This document shows, one piece after another, positions 1 through 11,770 of a stretch of 64,000 nt of DNA. The DNA is taken from positions 107,812 through 171,811 of the forward strand of contig SCFE01000098.1 of assembly GCA_004352715.1 (NCBI GenBank), written 5' to 3'. The notes beneath the pieces were generated by a model. That model searched no databases. It was not told the DNA's origin and worked only from the letters and a program-made list of their open reading frames with translations. This DNA comes from Hofstenia miamia. Taxonomy: Eukaryota; Xenacoelomorpha; Acoela. The stretch's first letter is position 1, and every line of letters begins with the position of its first letter. The position numbers and the translations under genes are program-made.

Positions 1-836
1 GATGCTCTTTGACATTCAATATAATATAATGTTCCATTCTCGAAAACTTCAACCAATGCTCTCTAAAATCTTCAATTCAGTCGTTAGCAAGCCTGCGTGC
101 GTACAGACCCCAACATTGTGATGTACAATTCTAGATTGGGCATTATATTTTTATGTCAACCCATGGGATGTTGTTGGAATCTAGCATATAAAACTTGATC
201 AATGCAAATATACATTTTATGTAAGCCAACTCGAAATTAAACCAAACGCTTTATCGGGAGCTCTCCAAAAAAATAATCGTATTGCATAAATTGTAATCAA
301 TTCAAATAAGACATTCCTTAAAAATATCTAGAGCAGGTTTCAGTTTGTAACCTACAGATGGACCTTATAGCACACAACTTGGAAAACTTCATTTAAAATT
401 GAGGTACAATCCTCCTAAAAGCGTCCTGTTGATGGGTCTGCAATGTTATTTAACATCAATATTTTCCCATTAAGAATAAAATGATATAACAAGGTAATCC
501 TTACACGATTCTAATGAATTATTTTTTGATGAATTCAGTAAGATCTCTGCAGACTAATTTCGTTTGTTCATAATCAGAAAACTCAGATATAAACAACACC
601 AAATCAAAATTTAAGGTAGATGGTTTTCTATTAGCATATTTTTCTAATGAGCTTGTTGTTTTGTGTCCTTATATTACTTGCTTATAAATTCTGATATAAA
701 TTAATAATTTCAAATGATAATTGGAATACTCAAATTACATGAGTTGAGACATAAAAGCAATTCTTAATTTTATAGAAATATTGGAATACAACTTGATCAA
801 GAATTTAATACTTGGTTCAAAAATATCAGTGTATAC
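1..836. other. Non-coding; probably intron of the EF-hand gene
   Basis: No convincing coding frame or RNA gene is visible. A good splice donor at 836 on the minus strand means at least part of this stretch is probably intron of the EF-hand gene, whose next exon was not found and may lie left of the window. Confidence 0.4.
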
Positions 837-1122
837 CTGATTTGTCTCCCAGATTAACCATTGCCTTGCACTGCTCTGCTGTGAAAATGAAACCACAATC
901 ACGTAAGCGTTTTCGGATTTCAGTTGAATCTATATATCCATCATCATCATGATCTAATTCCTCAAACACGTTCTTGAGGCTTTCCCTCATTCTTTCTTCA
1001 TCATTCAAAGGCTGTTGCATCTCAGTAGAAGATCCACAACTTTTTACTTCGCTTTCTGGACTCGACGTAGACTTAGATTTCTTTTTAAAAAACAATTTAT
1101 GTTTTTTATTTTTCTTATTTGT
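837..1122 (-). CDS. Internal exon of an EF-hand calcium-binding protein
   Basis: The frame contains one canonical EF-hand loop, DHDDDGYIDSTE, with acidic or polar residues at positions 1, 3, 5, 9 and 12, glycine at 6 and isoleucine at 8. It is preceded by a lysine- and serine-rich, low-complexity segment. The exon is bounded by a consensus acceptor (pyrimidine tract then TTTAG at 1123-1126) and a donor, TCAG|GTATAC, at 837/836. There is no ATG in the open frame (only a TTG), so I read it as an internal exon rather than a start exon. The EF-hand is followed by the beginning of a second helix region ending in GDKS, where the intron interrupts. The calcium-dependent mitochondrial carriers (SCaMC) start with EF-hands of this kind, but nothing here proves that family; calmodulin-like proteins are equally possible. 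Calcium binding is inferred from the intact loop. Confidence 0.6.
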
Positions 1123-2174
1123 CTAAATTGAAGGGAACGTCGTTGAGAAAACTATATTAAGATATAGCATGTGCCTAATATAAATTTTAGCTTAATATAA
1201 TGACAGATTTAGAATGATCAAAACATTGAAGAATAAGTTTTGCTTTTGCCATTTTTGTACATATTAGAAAATTTCCCTTTAGATTATAATCAGCAAACAT
1301 GCATTATCTTATAACTAACTGCTCCACGGTGATTAGAAGCGCGTAGCCAGACATATACATTAACAGTACAATTTAGGAATAGGCTCGCCTCGCTCCACGA
1401 AGCCATAGAATCTGCCCCAACACATCTAAATTCTTGCCAATTTGATCTATTTTAACATTTTGCTAAATTTTTTTTCAATTTTTTAGACCGAAAATGGGTA
1501 TATTAGAAAATCATGATTAAGGAGAATTCTTATTGTCTTTAAAATAAAAAAATTTATTTGGAAAGATGGAAAATGCACCCTAAGACTTGACTTCAAAATC
1601 ATCATTCTCATAGTAAACTCCCACAGAATAACCATCCATCAAAATTGTTGAGATTGCTGAGAGTTTAAAACTACTCTACATTTTAATCAAGAAAATTTCT
1701 GTATAGGCTTAGATTTGAAAAATAGCCGTTCGACATCTCCACTTGAAGCCCTGACTTTTGGAAAGGTAAATACTAAGAAGGTGACAGGTTTCAGTTTCCC
1801 TGAAAATTCAAAGAAAATTGACCTCATTTAATTACTTTATTTCAACAAATTGATCTAATGAAGATTTTTTGACAAAGAATAGCTTTATTTTTACTAAATA
1901 TCTCATGTTGACTTTATTGAGTTTATAATTTCATATTTATTTACTGAAATTGAAAAACCTAAGATGTAAGTTATGTTTTTCAACACGCTGCTTATAAATT
2001 ACATTTCATTTGATGACTAGTAAGCTATATTTCAAATTTCGTCCCTTTTATCTATCCATCTCTGTGCGTACTGGCAACATATTACTTAATGTTTTAGAAT
2101 TATATTAGGTTTTTGGAAAACTGAGTGCGAGTCTAATACCACTTTCCACTTTCTATATCTCAATGATCTTGAAG
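1123..2174. other. No gene seen; possible old hAT end near 1.34-1.41 kb
   Basis: Only short, stop-rich frames. The segment around 1337-1410 (GCGTAGCCAGAC, then CGCTCCACGAAGCC) resembles the degraded terminal sequence of hAT-like elements found elsewhere in the window, but no pair of ends could be assigned. Confidence 0.3.
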
Positions 2175-2976
2175 CAGTGGCGTAGCCAATAGTTGTATGC
2201 CTAGCTAAATAAATTTTGTTTCAAACATATTTGAATCATTTTATTGATAATTTTGCTTGGCATTGAAAAATATTTGTATTTCAAAAAAGACATTGGTTGT
2301 GAAATTTTCATATTTAACGTTGGTAACACTAAAACAGTCAGCCAAATTGGACGCATTACACCCCATATCCTCAATAGCTTAAATATTAGCCTTCATAAGC
2401 CCTAGGTTTATGAGGTTCTCACCTTCAGCTCAATATACTAAAATTTTAGAGAATCTTAGCAATATGAACCTTCTCTTTTTAGGCAAACATATATCATGTG
2501 CCAGATTCTGCATCTAGCATTCGTTGCAGAATTCATGAAAAGGTCATTTTCTTCAGAATTCGAAGACCCATCAGCAGTTCCGGTCTAAAACATAACAAAA
2601 TGTAAAATAATTTTGCCAAATCTTCTCATAAGCTCAGGATTGTCTCGGACAGATAAAGCAGGACACACTTATTATCTACCCTTGTTGTCTATATTCAAAT
2701 TCAACATCAACAAACACTTGGCTAAGGGCGTGTTGTGTGTTCCCACTGTCGATTTTTTATCTTTTGTAATTCATCATTAGATATCTTATTGATAGTGAAG
2801 TGCTGTTCCAACTCCCGGTTTTCTTATAAAAATCAGATGATAAAAAATCGGTGGTTTTTGATTTTGATAAGTATAGCACTTAATTGCTATACCCGCCGAG
2901 AATTTGTGTTAATTACATTTGGCAGGTATTATTTGCTAGGGAACCAATTTTGCTATTAATTTTTTTGTATAAACAA

Positions 2977-2978
<2 letters not shown>

Positions 2979-3010
<32 letters not shown>
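2979..3010. repeat. (TA)n microsatellite
   Basis: An uninterrupted run of about 16 AT units, immediately upstream of the telomere-like minisatellite. Confidence 0.95.
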
Positions 3011-3012
<2 letters not shown>

Positions 3013-3044
3013 AACATAGAGTGTTTGCATTGGAAACATATATT

Positions 3045-3430
3045 TAGGCATAACCCTAACCCTAATCCCGGTCAATTCTTCATTTGTCTCGGATTTCCTG
3101 AGAGTTCTTCATTCGAACAATTTATTCTTCACTTTTCAGGATCTATTCTTCACCTAATTTTAATTATAACTATAACCTAAATCCTTATTTTTTATAGGCC
3201 AAAGGCCTAAGCTAAAGTCAGAAAAGCCTAATTCCTAAACCCTAAAGCAAAGTCACAAATTCATGCTTCCTAAACTAAAACCTAAATTTCTAATCTAAGA
3301 CCTAATTTTTTATAGACCAAAACCCTAAGCAAAAGTCAGAAATCTAAAAACCTAAATTAATATTTTTTATAGACCTAAGCCCTAAACCAAATAAGTTACA
3401 AATCCATGTTCCTTAAATCAAAAACCAAAA
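3045..3430. repeat. Telomere-like CCTAA-rich degenerate minisatellite
   Basis: The stretch begins with CCCTAACCCTAA and then contains many degenerate CCTAA, CCTAAA and TTTTTTATAGACC blocks over about 385 bp. Recognisable longer units repeat, for example TTTTTTATAG(A/G)CC at about 3188, 3308 and 3366. The reverse complement of the same unit type (TTAGGG, GGTTTATAAAAT) builds the cleaner minisatellite at 38388-38712. A short inverted pair, GGCATAACC near 3047 and GGTTATGC near 3441, brackets it. It is interstitial and too degenerate to be a telomere. Confidence 0.7.
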
Positions 3431-3659
3431 TATTAATTAAGGTTATGCAATTTGTTTTGCAAACAATGGCATTATGTAGTTTGATGTTGTTTAATCGTCA
3501 ACTAGGAGCAATGCACATTTCATTGTATCAGGATATACACATTGCAAGAGTAAGGAAGTATTCTATTTTCCTGTAGAGGAAAATGTTATTTACACCTCAT
3601 TTTATATTTAATATTAAATATCAATATTTTTTGAATACTTGAAGATTGTTATATCAACT

Positions 3660-3850
3660 TGAGTGATCAAAAGCGGATTGTAATGCACCGAAATTTTCTA
3701 TCAATTGAAACAATAGACCTTAAAAACTCACCTCATTGCCTTAGTTGTTAATATTTTTTTGCAAAAATGGTTTAATCAATCACAATCAATGTTGAACACG
3801 ACATATACTGGGAGATTCCCTTCCGCCCCCCCCTTGTGTACACTACTATT
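3660..3850. repeat. Diverged direct repeat, copy A (hAT-like right end)
   Basis: This segment aligns with 4496-4670. Shared blocks in order are AGTGA, GAAATTTT/GAAAATTTT, AATAGACCTT, a TTTTGCA run, AATCAA, and a C-rich box followed by CTTG(T/C)G(T/C). Copy A ends in TACACTAC where copy B ends in ACGCCACTG. They look like two old copies of the same terminal sequence of one transposon family. Confidence 0.45.
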
Positions 3851-4495
3851 TGTAACAATATTATTTTGCTTTTTCTGTTTGAATTTCTTTTGAATGCATC
3901 ATCACCTTACAGGCCCGCTCTTCTACTACACTCATTTATATAAAACAGCTGTCTAGTCCCTCATAATTCATAGAACGTTCATTAACATCACTAAATGAAT
4001 CGTAGGTCTATAAATCAAATTTTATATCATATTTCCAAATGTATTCTTAAAAACGATAAAAATGTTAAGGTGTAAGATATGTACCTCAACAATAATTTTT
4101 GCCTACACAGATATTTTACCAATATTTGTAATGAGAGTATTGAGGCTTTGTGTCCACTTAGTGGAACCCAGGCGGCTTGATAGAAAGAGTAATTGATTTG
4201 TTGCGGGAAACACTTGTGTTTTGTACAGCAATAATATTAATACGAAGTGTACTTGCATGTTCTAAATGGTAGTTTCATTACAAAATTTGAACAATGGCTA
4301 AGAAATTGTTTTGATGTGGAACTAGGTGCTTTTCATTAACACAACAAAAATAGTCACAGTACACAAACATTTTATACCAACATAAAAATACGATGATTAA
4401 TCTTTACAAATCGAAAATGATGATAATTGGAAAATATCATATACAAGGTCGTAGTACGCAGGATTTTCTGGGAGGGATATCTTAATCATTATCAA

Positions 4496-4670
4496 GTGAG
4501 CACAAATGCGATGTGAAGCCTAGTGAAAATTTTGAAAATCATTGCAAAAATAGACCTTCGTTCTTAATTTTTTTAAAAATATTTTGCAGAAAATTTTTTT
4601 GAGTTAACCAATCAAAATCAATTTTGAAAACCTGACGGGGACATGTTCCCCCTTGCGCACGCCACTGTAC
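4496..4670. repeat. Diverged direct repeat, copy B, ending in CAGTGGCG-type terminus
   Basis: Aligned with 3660-3850. Its reverse complement begins CAGTGGCGTGCGCAAGGGGG, a hAT-type terminal inverted repeat. The same CAGTGGC start is seen at 2175, 40645, 43471 (reverse complement) and 45047. The 8 bp to its right do not match the 8 bp left of 2175, so these two ends were not paired. Confidence 0.5.
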
Positions 4671-6105
4671 AACTATGACAGATTTTCGGTTATAACAGCA
4701 TGATCAAATCACAATTCTGTATCTGGATTTGCGTTTATCGCTAAAATGGAACTCGCACATCTCCCGAATTACTCCTGCACCTTCAGGACGCCTCTAAATA
4801 TTGCTTAGTTTTATTGTGATTTAAAGATGAACCCGTCTCAACAAAAAATGATTTACTATTTGACGATTGCGTCTGTTCTTACGTATGCCTGCCTCATATA
4901 TATTTCATTAGATAATTATTTTGAAATCGTGCTCGAAAAAGTTAGGAAAAGAGTATCTTGTCAAAAATTTGGAGCACTCTTCCTATTCGCGAACAAAAAT
5001 TTGAATTATCTAAAAGGTTTTTCGGAAATACGAAAAAGAATGAGCTTCTACTTCATCACATATTACCTGAACGAATGGTTAACTTGCAACAATTTTTACG
5101 GGAAATTGAAAACCGAAAGAAGAAAGGTGCAAATTTTTCATATTTGTGTAAATTCTATAACCAATTTTGAAAATTTGAATTTTTATCTTAATATACCCTA
5201 CTATCTATTTATCTATGTGTATCAGACTTTCAACAGGCCTACCGCATTGTAGGTGCAAATTTTAAGAGCAGAGTAAAAAAGCCACCGGGCTATGCCAAAA
5301 ATCTGAGCTACTGGGGGGTCAGGCAAAGACATGAATTTATATATAGTTCTTATTTAGGAATCAATGTAATATTTTCAACTGGATAGACGGGGTGCACTTT
5401 CATCATGGTCGTTTGGTTACCGGTCGTAATATTTATCTCCAACGATTTGTATACTTAGCGAACATACTTCCTATCTGCACAGATTACGGAAATCTGGAGG
5501 TTTCTATTGTCATAGAAAATATGAGATTAACTACAGTATTTTTTGATGCTAGTGTCGATCAATCTGAAGAGATAATTTTATGCATAACGTATTTGATTCT
5601 AACCTCTGTATAACGAAGATGAAATACAAATGGTGATTAAACGCTCGTCAATACGTTTGGCAGTGTAGGCTGAAAGTAAGCGAAAAAGTTAGGTAACCAT
5701 GTTTATGCATTGATTGAATTTCACTGTGACTTAGTACAAGTTCTGCCTGCTTTCGTCAATTACAAAAGTGCAATTCGCATCCTTGCGTAGAATTCTAACT
5801 GAAATAACGTGCTTACGTTTATCAATTGGGCGACCCAAAGGTCAATAAGGTCAATATAGTCAAAATAAAGTCAAAATTATGACTTTTTAAAAATTAAGTC
5901 AAAATTGGAAATTTCTGAAATAAAATCAAATGCATACAATCAGTACTTAGAAACAGGTTATTTCTTAGAAATTGTTTGCTGACGCACAATGATATATAAG
6001 TGGCAACTTGTAGATAGCATATCATGGTGCCCTTGGGAGAACTAATGAACTTTTGCAAAAGTTTTGAGATAGAAATAGGCTGACTTCTTTTTTTCAGCAT
6101 TACAT
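4671..6105. other. No supported gene
   Basis: Two overlapping frames at 4827-5252 (starting ATG) and about 4943-5170 (lysine/glutamate-rich, helical, followed by a GTGCAA donor-like site) look faintly protein-like. They are in conflicting frames with no acceptor that joins them, and I recognise neither. The rest is AT-rich non-coding sequence. Confidence 0.3.
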
Positions 6106-7188
6106 GTGTTAATAGTTTTACAGGATGTCAAAGCATGCAAAAACCGACAGGTGAAGATTATGCGGATTGTGTGCCACTTTCCAACTGATTTTGTATTTAC
6201 TCAAATGCAATTTTTTTATGCAAAGTCAGCCATATTAACTAGGCAACCCAGAAGAGACATATTGGCACAAAGACTTTGCTGGAAAAGCAGTGAAGGCATT
6301 TTTGATAGCCATTGAAAAAAATTTGACACCCTGCCATGAAGAAGTTATTCCTAGATATGAAATGGTCATTGCCCAGTGAGACAACTGCCCGGTGCAAACT
6401 GGAATAAATTACAGAGAGAGAAAAGAAACTCGTGGTATATATGCTCTGCATGATAAATAAATTAATGGTTGCAAGTATTTTGATGTTTTGGAGGTGATAT
6501 TGCTACTCAAGATTCTGCATTTGCGCTAGTGTATGTAAAGCTAGATGGCCCGCCTTATTGTACTGAGAAGATCAGCAGCAAATTCAAGAATGTTGATAAG
6601 CTGGTGGCTACTTTAAATGCTACTATTTTAAAAACACCTCACACAGACATTTGTTTCATGAAATTGTAGTCTACCGATTCTAATGATTACAAGATGGGGT
6701 ATATCGCTGAGTTGTCATCAGATGCTATGCACATTATTTACCAGAAATCCGACGTAGAGTGCTGTCGTTGCAAGATGATGAGGAATAAACAGATCGTGTC
6801 AAAACAACTGTCAAAAGCCTAGATCTAGAAATGGAATTGACGGAGATTACCAGATGTCATCGTGGTCTTTGGAACTAGAATCCCACAAATATTTTACGAG
6901 ATCCATTCATACAGTGACTTGCAGTGTTTTGATTTCAAAGAATATCGATATGCACTTCGGGATTATATTCAACGAATAATCAAGCAAAGCGATTTGCTGA
7001 ATAAAGTTAATTGTATTATCCCAGAAATCAGTCGAGCCATATTTGCAAAATTAGAATCGTCCACGGCTACGACTTGGTTAGCTTTTCTGAAAAAAATTTT
7101 GTGCAAAGATCGCAACTTTCTGCTTGAAAACTTAGGAAATACTTTATCTTCCATTTTAACCATTGTGTTGATAAGTAGTCATAAATAA
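6106..7188 (+). pseudogene. Decayed coding sequence of unknown family
   Basis: One reading frame stays protein-like across about 1.1 kb and is broken by a handful of in-frame stops. Open stretches are 6106-6315, about 6490-6668, 6672-6821 and 6862-7188, all in the same phase. The last piece (108 codons) reads like a soluble alpha/beta protein and contains the phrase CFDFKEYRYALRDYIQR. The segment between about 6316 and 6490 has extra stops or frameshifts. I do not recognise the family. Uniform phase with scattered stops suggests a decayed gene or transposon ORF rather than chance, but it could still be coincidence in AT-rich DNA. Confidence 0.35.
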
Positions 7189-10100
7189 AATTGATTTTTC
7201 CCTTTAATCCCTAGTTTTTACGCTAAAGTAAAAATATAGTCAAAATTGAACAATGGTTAGGTCAAAAACGTAATTTTTTGGTAAAAACTGAGTTGCCTTA
7301 CTTATCAGTAGCTAACGCTTAATAATAACCAGACTTGCCATTGTGTGGGTTTTTCACACAACAACTAACAACATAAGAGCAAAATAATGTTGTGTCACAC
7401 AACAGGCATTACACAACGCAACAAAGTCAAAAATATATTCTTAAGGCTATTAAAAAATTTAGGTTCTCGGCACAAAGAACAGAGATTATCGGTGGGATCC
7501 ACGTTAGATTCGTGACAATATGAATTTAACATGGACCCGACTCGATGAGAATGTTCACTACTTAAAAGGTAGAATTTGGATTCACAACGTCTAACGGCAA
7601 GAATTCCTCTCCAATCAAACAAAGGTTAATATCAGTCATTTTCTGAAAAGAGAAACTACCATTCATTGCATTACTTACATTAATGTCTTTGGTCATTCCC
7701 CAATGGGGATTACCATATCGGTAAATTTTTGATCAATCAGTCTAAGTTTTATACCCAAACTCGAAAATTTGATATCCGATTTCGATCCGATACCCGAAAT
7801 CGGGTGGGATTTAATTGGGTACCCGATGTCCCTTTCTAAGTTCATGTCAAACGCGTAAAAATTTCTAAATCGCGTCGTTGTCTAATAATGTTTTGGTCAA
7901 ACAATTTTATTATCTGTTTTTTTATTAAAAGTAAACATTTTGCTTTGTGTTTAGGAAAGGCGACGGCACTCTATCGCCCCATTATTTATGAATAACGTTC
8001 TATATTTGCAAATTCTCAATTCGTGGGACATTGACACACCTCATGGTGAACGTGCGTTAAATTATAGCTGGAAAGCCAGCTGTGCTGAGATAATGTGTAA
8101 ATTAATTATCGGGAAAACGTTCATCGGCGATATTATCGATAATGTTATCTATCGCAACTTCTAAAAATATAGATTTATCCATCAGTCTGTTACGAAATTG
8201 CTGATTCCCGTTGGCACACTCAACAAAATATTGAAAAAAACTGAGTTGGATTTCTTATATTTTAAATGTTGTTGAACGTTTATGTGCAATACATTCTCAT
8301 TAACATCTGTTTTAGAAAAAAATTCGTCTGTCAGAAGTTTTTGACTTCGCGCAAAGGCAGGTTCTGGAATTTTGAAAATGAAAGCTTAAGGATTCTCTAT
8401 GTCTTCAGATGTGAGATATCCTTATTATTTATTGAGTTATGAGTGCCTAATTTGTTTATAGAAACTATCACAATTTGTAAAAAAATGTTTCTTAGGGCTA
8501 ACAAGCAAAGTGGATAATGTTTGAAGTCTGTCTTAAGAGAGTTTATCCGGTTCTTCTATTCACAAATAAATGTTTTTTTGATATTTGAAGCACTTTTGAA
8601 AATTTTTAATTAACATTGTTTAAAAATAAACTAATTGCGATATCTTGAATTTTTAGTTAGATTTGAGTTATTTCTTAGTAAGAATTTGCATATATGGAAT
8701 TAGCGAAACGTCAATTGTGCTGAAAATGAAGTTCAGATTAAACCAAATATATTAGCTTAATTATATTGTAGATATAGAACAATCAGCTATTGTCATTAAG
8801 AATTATAATTACTATTGCGACAATTACAATAGCTTAGTGATCTCAAATGTTCATAAACTTCGTTTACAGACGTGGTTTTAAAAGTAAGCATTTTTGTTTC
8901 ATTTTTTAACTTTTATAAAATTTCTAGTACCAAAATTCAATTCAAAACATTGACTTTAACAATCATGGCATTCAGTTTATTATTTCAATAGCCAAATTGG
9001 GCGTTTTTGCTTTGTGAAATTGTGATTACTTCCTGCTGTGAGTCCCAAATCGAATGTATTTTTGATGCTAAAGAATACTTACTATAATTAAATAACTCAC
9101 CAAGAACTTCTAGTATTAGTTTTTATGCAAATAAAAAAAGCTGTATAAATCCCCATCGGAAAGATTAAGTCACCAATTATATACATTTCATATTATGTAC
9201 ATCCACCTTCATGTACGAATTTATCAAATATTTTCAAGACATTTTCTAAAATTTGTACAACTGGCATAGTGATATTATTTTGGAAACAAGTGTAAGCACT
9301 GCAACAGTCCAAACAAATTCAGAACGATTTTTTTCCACCAGTGAAATCATATTTATATCAACCGCTTATAGTTTTTAAAATTAAAATTATTAGAGATTTA
9401 CACAATCTCTACATACGACTTTATCCAATTGTACTTGAACTTAGTGGCAATTGACGTAGAAGAAAAATCTGTCAAACGGAAATTTGGTAGATCATTTTAT
9501 TTTGTTACTATAACAAGATAATTGGCAAACCCATAATCACTTTCCAATTTTGCTCAAACCTTGAAAAAATTGTAAAATTCTGCCAATTTTTAATTCCTTT
9601 CTATTAGTAAACTGATTGTTATAATAATTTTATTAATAAGAAAGGAAAACATAATATTTAGAAAGATGCGAAATAATTCGATAATTCTTCAATAATATAA
9701 CTGATATGTCGTTCATTAAAATTGGAATTTCCAAAATCTATCAAATTATTTTAGAAATATTGAGTGAACTTTCTGTTTAGCAAGTCAATTAAGACCGTAG
9801 AGTACTCTATGATTAAGACTTAGTCAAATCAAAATACCTGCCCAAAATTAATCAAAAGCATGTTTTAGTAAGATATTGTAACACGTTTTTTATATAACAA
9901 CATATGTTTTCAAAGAAATTCAAATATATATATATGAAAGCTTAAAAATATTACATCAAAGCGAAGAAATCGGAAACTATATATGGTAGCTCTGCTAAAC
10001 TCAAATTGATCTCAGTAGATTGTTAATATATTATATGAAATGAAAATATTTTCGATAGATTTGCTAAAGCAATTTACTGTATAACGAAATTTACCTGACT

Positions 10101-10516
10101 CATGGAAAGCAATTAAAAGGTATGGAATGTTCGCTCTATGAAATAACGATTCCCCTGAATGCTATATTTGGAAGAGTTTTAATTAATTAAATCTTAATAT
10201 TTTCTATTAAACTACACACTTCAAATTGCGAAGCTTCAATTTAGAATTAGTGTGTTAAACAAAACAAGCGTCGTGACTTTATATTATGTTTGTTTATAGT
10301 TATAGCTACGACATCACAGCAAATTTAATAACCATTCTAAAAATCGATAATACCAATATAACAATACTTTTTTCTGCTTAACACTATTACTGTAATTAAA
10401 GTTTATCTACTATACGAGGGCAATGCTTATATTACATGTGAGTAAATATTAAACGTGAGAACACACAAAAATTAATATTCATTTACTATACAATTACCAC
10501 AATTAACAGTGTGAAA
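7189..10516. other. No gene seen; transposon-end-like patch near 7.74-7.83 kb
   Basis: About 3.3 kb of AT-rich non-coding sequence. At about 7740-7830 a patch rich in CCGAT, ACCCG and CGGGT (GATACCCGAAATCGGGT) resembles degraded hAT termini that contain repeated GGGTA/TACCC words. No partner end was found. Confidence 0.4.
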
Positions 10517-11770
10517 TTATCTGCCTTGCATATATGACTGAAAGAATGTAAACAATAAATATATGACAGTGATGGATGAAAGCACTTCCATATAAACAGC
10601 AGTCCAAAAAGCAACGTCATAGAAATATCCAGTTTGCATTACCACTCCTCCAAATACAATTGTTCCTATAACCCGTCCAATAGAGCGGTTAATTTGAAAC
10701 CAAAGCGCCAAACTGCAGTGACGCAAACCCGTTCTAGTGGCGATTTCACTTAATAGGTTGTTAGCAGAAGAGAACAATCCAGCAAAGAGGAAAGACGTTG
10801 TCAGCATCATTGGTATCATATACCACTGAGCTTTCAGTGCTGTAATATTATTTGCGAGATCGTATAGTCCAAACGTGATCGGTACCACAATGATAGTGAA
10901 CAAGAATAACGGTTTCTCATATCCTTTATCAGCGATGTATCCAGTTATGGGCTGAGCAAGAATAAATGCAATTGCTAATCCCAAAAATACTAAACTTATA
11001 GGAACAATCGTGTAGTTAAACTGAAAGTATAGGTATATAGCGTATGTCGTATCTCGAATTCCAGTGAAGGCATTCAGACCGATTATTGGAAGAGACATGA
11101 TGACAATGGATGGAGTTGTAATGTAATCAAACAGGTCACGAAATCGCATACCTGTCTGTTCCGAAGTTACAGTATCACATGAAAGCGGAATAAGTGCGAT
11201 TGCAGTAATTATAAAAGCCCCAAATTGAAATGCCCCAGAAACAATACAAGCGACTTCAAAGTTACTTTTGGTAACATAATAGAGGAGGCCTCCAAGTGAT
11301 GGGCCTAACATCTGTCCAAGGGTCATAGAAATATTCATCAATGCATTTACAAATTCAGGATAGTCATGCAATCCTTGACGTGCCATTTGACGAGCAGAAC
11401 TTAAAATCAAACTTGCGCCTAAACCCATAAAGGCTCGAACTATTATACACGATACAAAATACCAGGTTACTGAAGTAATTCTCTCGATAGTTCCAAATAA
11501 AACCATTGATACAGCAGAAATGAAACATCCTGAAATAAACAAATATTTTTTTATCACGATGCTTTCAATTGTTGAAAAAACAAATGCAAATATTAAAGAA
11601 CTTATGTCAAATGTTCCTGTTACAATTCCAATCATACTTAGCTCCATAGATCTATTATTTGCTTCTATGGGAAATACTGGTGCTAACATGCTTGTGCTGT
11701 AGCCTTCAAAGAATATTGAAAACAGGCATGCGCCCACAACAGCAAATTTCTGTATATCATTATACTTCAT
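10517..11770 (-). CDS. MFS transporter, SLC18B1-like (vesicular amine/polyamine type)
   Basis: An intact ORF of 417 residues if started at the ATG at 11770; a further in-frame extension upstream lacks an ATG, so I prefer this start. The protein is almost wholly hydrophobic with about 12 predicted membrane segments in two halves, as in the major facilitator superfamily. Helix 5 carries the antiporter motif C, GPSLGG at about residues 156-161. The loop between helices 8 and 9 carries a motif-A-like GYIADKGYEK at about residues 277-286. The first helix, FFEGYSTSMLAPVFPIEA, resembles the start of SLC18B1 and vesicular amine transporters. Length is close to the family norm (about 400-460). Family knowledge suggests proton-driven loading of amines or polyamines into vesicles, but the substrate cannot be read from sequence. 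The ORF has no introns, unlike vertebrate SLC18B1, so it may be a retrocopy or an intron-poor lineage-specific paralogue. No disabling change is seen. Confidence 0.8.
   Translation of the reverse strand: MKYNDIQKFAVVGACLFSIFFEGYSTSMLAPVFPIEANNRSMELSMIGIVTGTFDISSLIFAFVFSTIESIVIKKYLFISGCFISAVSMVLFGTIERITSVTWYFVSCIIVRAFMGLGASLILSSARQMARQGLHDYPEFVNALMNISMTLGQMLGPSLGGLLYYVTKSNFEVACIVSGAFQFGAFIITAIALIPLSCDTVTSEQTGMRFRDLFDYITTPSIVIMSLPIIGLNAFTGIRDTTYAIYLYFQFNYTIVPISLVFLGLAIAFILAQPITGYIADKGYEKPLFLFTIIVVPITFGLYDLANNITALKAQWYMIPMMLTTSFLFAGLFSSANNLLSEIATRTGLRHCSLALWFQINRSIGRVIGTIVFGGVVMQTGYFYDVAFWTAVYMEVLSSITVIYLLFTFFQSYMQGR

Noticed and set aside
3045-3430. Chromosome end
   Set aside because: The telomere-like repeats are degenerate, have AT-rich linkers and are flanked by unique sequence on both sides.
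2175-4667. A single hAT element bounded by CAGTGGCGTAGCC at 2175 and the complement of CAGTGGCGTGCGC at 4667
   Set aside because: The flanking octamers TCTTGAAG and TACAACTA do not match, and the ends differ soon after the first nine bases.
4827-5252. 141-codon ORF beginning with ATG
   Set aside because: No recognisable domain, overlaps a more protein-like frame in another phase, and lacks splice sites that would reconcile the two.
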